From Xanthobacteraceae bacterium (GTDB lineage: Bacteria > Pseudomonadota > Alphaproteobacteria > Rhizobiales > Xanthobacteraceae), in NCBI GenBank assembly GCA_030036975.1, contig JASHSE010000479.1, forward strand, positions 1 through 6,462: DNA of 6,462 nucleotides, read 5' to 3'. Made by a program: the position numbers and the translations under genes. A model generated the notes under the pieces. That model did no database searches. It saw only the letters and a program-made list of their open reading frames with translations, and was not told the DNA's origin. Within the stretch, counting starts at the first letter, position 1. Each line of letters begins with the position of its first letter. This document shows positions 5,350 to 6,462 of this stretch, piece by piece.

Positions 5350-6228
5350 TCAAAACTTGTCCATGATCGCGCGCATGAAGCGCACCGCGGCGGGGCCTTT
5401 GAGCGCGCTCGCCCACAATTCGCGCGCCATCTTTTCGTGCAGCGCCAAGGCTTCCGGCGCCGAGGTGATCATTGCCACGCCGACCCGGATGTTCGGCTCC
5501 TCGCCGAGCCGGAACGGGCTCAGCGCCAAAATCTGCCGGTCGGGCTGGCGAAAGATCTGAAAGCTGGTATGCGGCAGCGTGTCGAGCACGATGCCGATCT
5601 GCACGCCGATCGGCTCGTTCGCCATCAGCGCGGTGAAATGCTCGGCTTCGGCGCGAGCAAGCGCGCGGCGCTCGCGGCGCAGCGCTTCCGGCAGGTCGAG
5701 CCGGCCGACCAAACCGTTGCGCAGAAAACGCTCCATCTCGGCGGCCGATATGAGATTGACGATCGCCGGCCGGCGGCGCCGGTAGCACGCTTTGCGCTGC
5801 TTGAGCACCTCCATCAGCTCGTCGATCTGCACCGCCGCGCGCTCGCGATTGACGATGCCGTCCGGTACCGATTCGTGCAACACGTCGCCGAGCGCGCGGT
5901 CGAACGCGTCGGAGGAGAGCACGTAGGAGATCGGGCCGGCCAGCACGATGATGTGCTCGGCGGTCTCCTCGATCTGCCGCATGCGCTCGAAATAGCTCAC
6001 CGCCGCGGCGATGTACTCGACGCCGACGCCGAGCAGCGTCGGTACCGAGACCTGCAGCAGCTCGGCGAGATTCTCCAGCGTCTCGATCTTGGCGAGCTCG
6101 CCCTTCTCGAAGCGGTAGAGCGCGGTGCGCGAAATGCCGAGTCGTTGCGCGATTTCCTCGGCCGACAGCCCGGAGCCGAGGCGAAACGCCTTCAGCCGGT
6201 TACCGATGTCGTCGAAGCGCAGGGGCAT
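5350..6228 (-). CDS. XRE-family helix-turn-helix transcriptional regulator with uncharacterised C-terminal domain
   Basis: This 292-residue protein has an N-terminal Cro/CI-type DNA-binding domain at about 5-66, with the helix-turn-helix LSAEEIAQRLGISRTALYRF (21-40) followed by the usual E-K-G-E and a closing helix, LENLAELLQVSVPTLLG. Residues 70-292 form a mixed alpha/beta region I do not recognise. It has a repeated strand-helix feel (EHIIVLAGPISYVLSS, then a C-terminal part with Q-I-L-A-L-S-P-F-R-L-G-E-E-P-N-I-R-V-G-V-A-M-I) and is most likely an effector-binding or dimerisation domain. The ATG is fixed by an in-frame TGA four codons upstream. The Shine-Dalgarno sequence is weak (GAG in TTGAGATGAT). 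It lies 149 bp downstream of the small-subunit gene on the same strand and converges on the large-subunit gene, which suggests it controls this hydroxylase. That is inference from position. Confidence 0.92.
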   Translation of the reverse strand: MPLRFDDIGNRLKAFRLGSGLSAEEIAQRLGISRTALYRFEKGELAKIETLENLAELLQVSVPTLLGVGVEYIAAAVSYFERMRQIEETAEHIIVLAGPISYVLSSDAFDRALGDVLHESVPDGIVNRERAAVQIDELMEVLKQRKACYRRRRPAIVNLISAAEMERFLRNGLVGRLDLPEALRRERRALARAEAEHFTALMANEPIGVQIGIVLDTLPHTSFQIFRQPDRQILALSPFRLGEEPNIRVGVAMITSAPEALALHEKMARELWASALKGPAAVRFMRAIMDKF

Positions 6229-6250
6229 CGGATCATCTCAATACCCCTTG

Positions 6251-6365
6251 GTCATTGCCGGGCTTGACCCGGCAATCCATGCAGCGCTTCGGCTCTGCGA
6301 CGATGCAGCAAAGCACCCGCCAGCCGAACGTCAGCATGGACCACCGGGTCAAGCCCGGTGGTGAC
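6251..6365. repeat. Inverted pair of palindromic repeats (REP/BIME-like element), family B
   Basis: Two 31-bp palindromes face each other. The left one (6251-6281) has the stem ATTGCCGGG-cttga-CCCGGCAAT. The right one (6335-6365) has ACCACCGGG-tcaag-CCCGGTGGT. When the right copy is reverse-complemented, 25 of 31 positions agree, and the six differences fall as three matched base-pair changes that leave the 9-bp stem intact. The interior can also pair (TTCGGCT 6288-6294 with AGCCGAA 6322-6328), so the whole 115 bp can form a cruciform. It shares no sequence with the other repeat pair in this window. Elements with a CCGGGCTTGACCCGG core are, as I recall, abundant between genes in Bradyrhizobium-like genomes. 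It lies upstream of the regulator gene and 13 bp past the stop codon of the small-subunit gene. Confidence 0.85.
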
Positions 6366-6377
6366 GAGGGAAAAATG

Positions 6378-6462
6378 TTACGGCTGCGATGCACCCGAAG
6401 AACCGCGAAGCCGCTTCGCCGCGTCGAGCGCCGCAATGACGATGTTCTGATAGCCGGTGCAG
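6378..6462 (-). CDS. [2Fe-2S]-binding small subunit of a molybdenum hydroxylase, C-terminal end only
   Basis: On the - strand, 27 codons run from the window edge to the TAA at 6378-6380. They read C-T-G-Y-Q-N-I-V-I-A-A-L-D-A-A-K-R-L-R-G-S-S-G-A-S-Q-P. The C-T-G-Y-Q-N-I-V block is the hallmark end of the iron-sulfur subunit of the xanthine dehydrogenase / CO dehydrogenase family, where C-x-C-T-G-Y-x-x-I carries the last cysteine ligand of the inner [2Fe-2S] cluster. That final cysteine is at the very edge here, with the rest of the gene beyond it. The segment is short but the motif is specific. This subunit relays electrons from the molybdenum site to FAD. It is probably the partner of the large subunit at 2972-5308, although it lies on the opposite strand. 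Confidence 0.85.
   Translation of the reverse strand, partial: CTGYQNIVIAALDAAKRLRGSSGASQP

Noticed and set aside
4849..6267. A 472-codon open frame on the + strand
   Set aside because: It is out of frame with the large-subunit gene and then antisense to the XRE regulator. Its Arg-rich composition and lack of motifs mark it as a shadow.

Overview
The window is high-GC DNA with strong G/C preference at third codon positions. The gene content is a TRAP-type solute receptor pair, a molybdenum hydroxylase with an XRE-type regulator, and a small Arg/His-rich secreted protein. Together with inverted pairs of palindromic intergenic repeats, this suggests an alphaproteobacterium of the order Hyphomicrobiales (Bradyrhizobium, Rhodopseudomonas or Xanthobacteraceae-like). 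That placement is inference from style and content; there is no rRNA or marker gene here.

Layout, left to right. (1) 1-1592, + strand: the 3' end of one TRAP transporter substrate-binding protein, then a complete second one. They are tandem paralogs, about 70% identical by hand alignment over the shared 138 residues, with stretches of identical DNA. No TRAP membrane subunit is in the window. (2) 1593-2155: a 563-bp stretch with no convincing protein gene. It holds a cluster of short perfect hairpins, a 19-bp direct repeat, an AT-richer segment, and two stacked intrinsic-terminator-like hairpins at 2035-2103, which together suggest a small untranslated RNA. (3) 2156-2698, +: a small secreted protein whose C-terminal half resembles a CHAP/NlpC-type Cys-His fold. 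It is followed by a strong GAAA-loop hairpin. (4) 2796-2958: an inverted pair of palindromic repeats ending just before the ribosome-binding site of the next gene. (5) 2972-5308, +: a full-length molybdopterin-binding large subunit of the xanthine dehydrogenase / CO dehydrogenase family. (6) 5350-6228, - strand: an XRE-type regulator converging on the large subunit with a 41-bp gap. (7) 6251-6365: a second, unrelated inverted pair of palindromic repeats. (8) 6378-6462, -: the last 27 codons of the [2Fe-2S] small subunit of a molybdenum hydroxylase, recognised by its CTGYQNIV terminus and cut by the window edge.

How it fits together: the large subunit cannot work alone. It needs an iron-sulfur subunit and usually an FAD subunit for electron transfer. 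The iron-sulfur subunit is encoded nearby but on the opposite strand, with the regulator between them. The simplest reading is a split hydroxylase locus controlled by the XRE protein. The TRAP receptors could deliver an organic-acid or related substrate, but that link rests on proximity only. I did not find a clearly new defence, mobile or RNA-guided system. The most unusual signals are the two families of inverted palindromic repeats with covarying stems, the split subunit arrangement, and the candidate small RNA.
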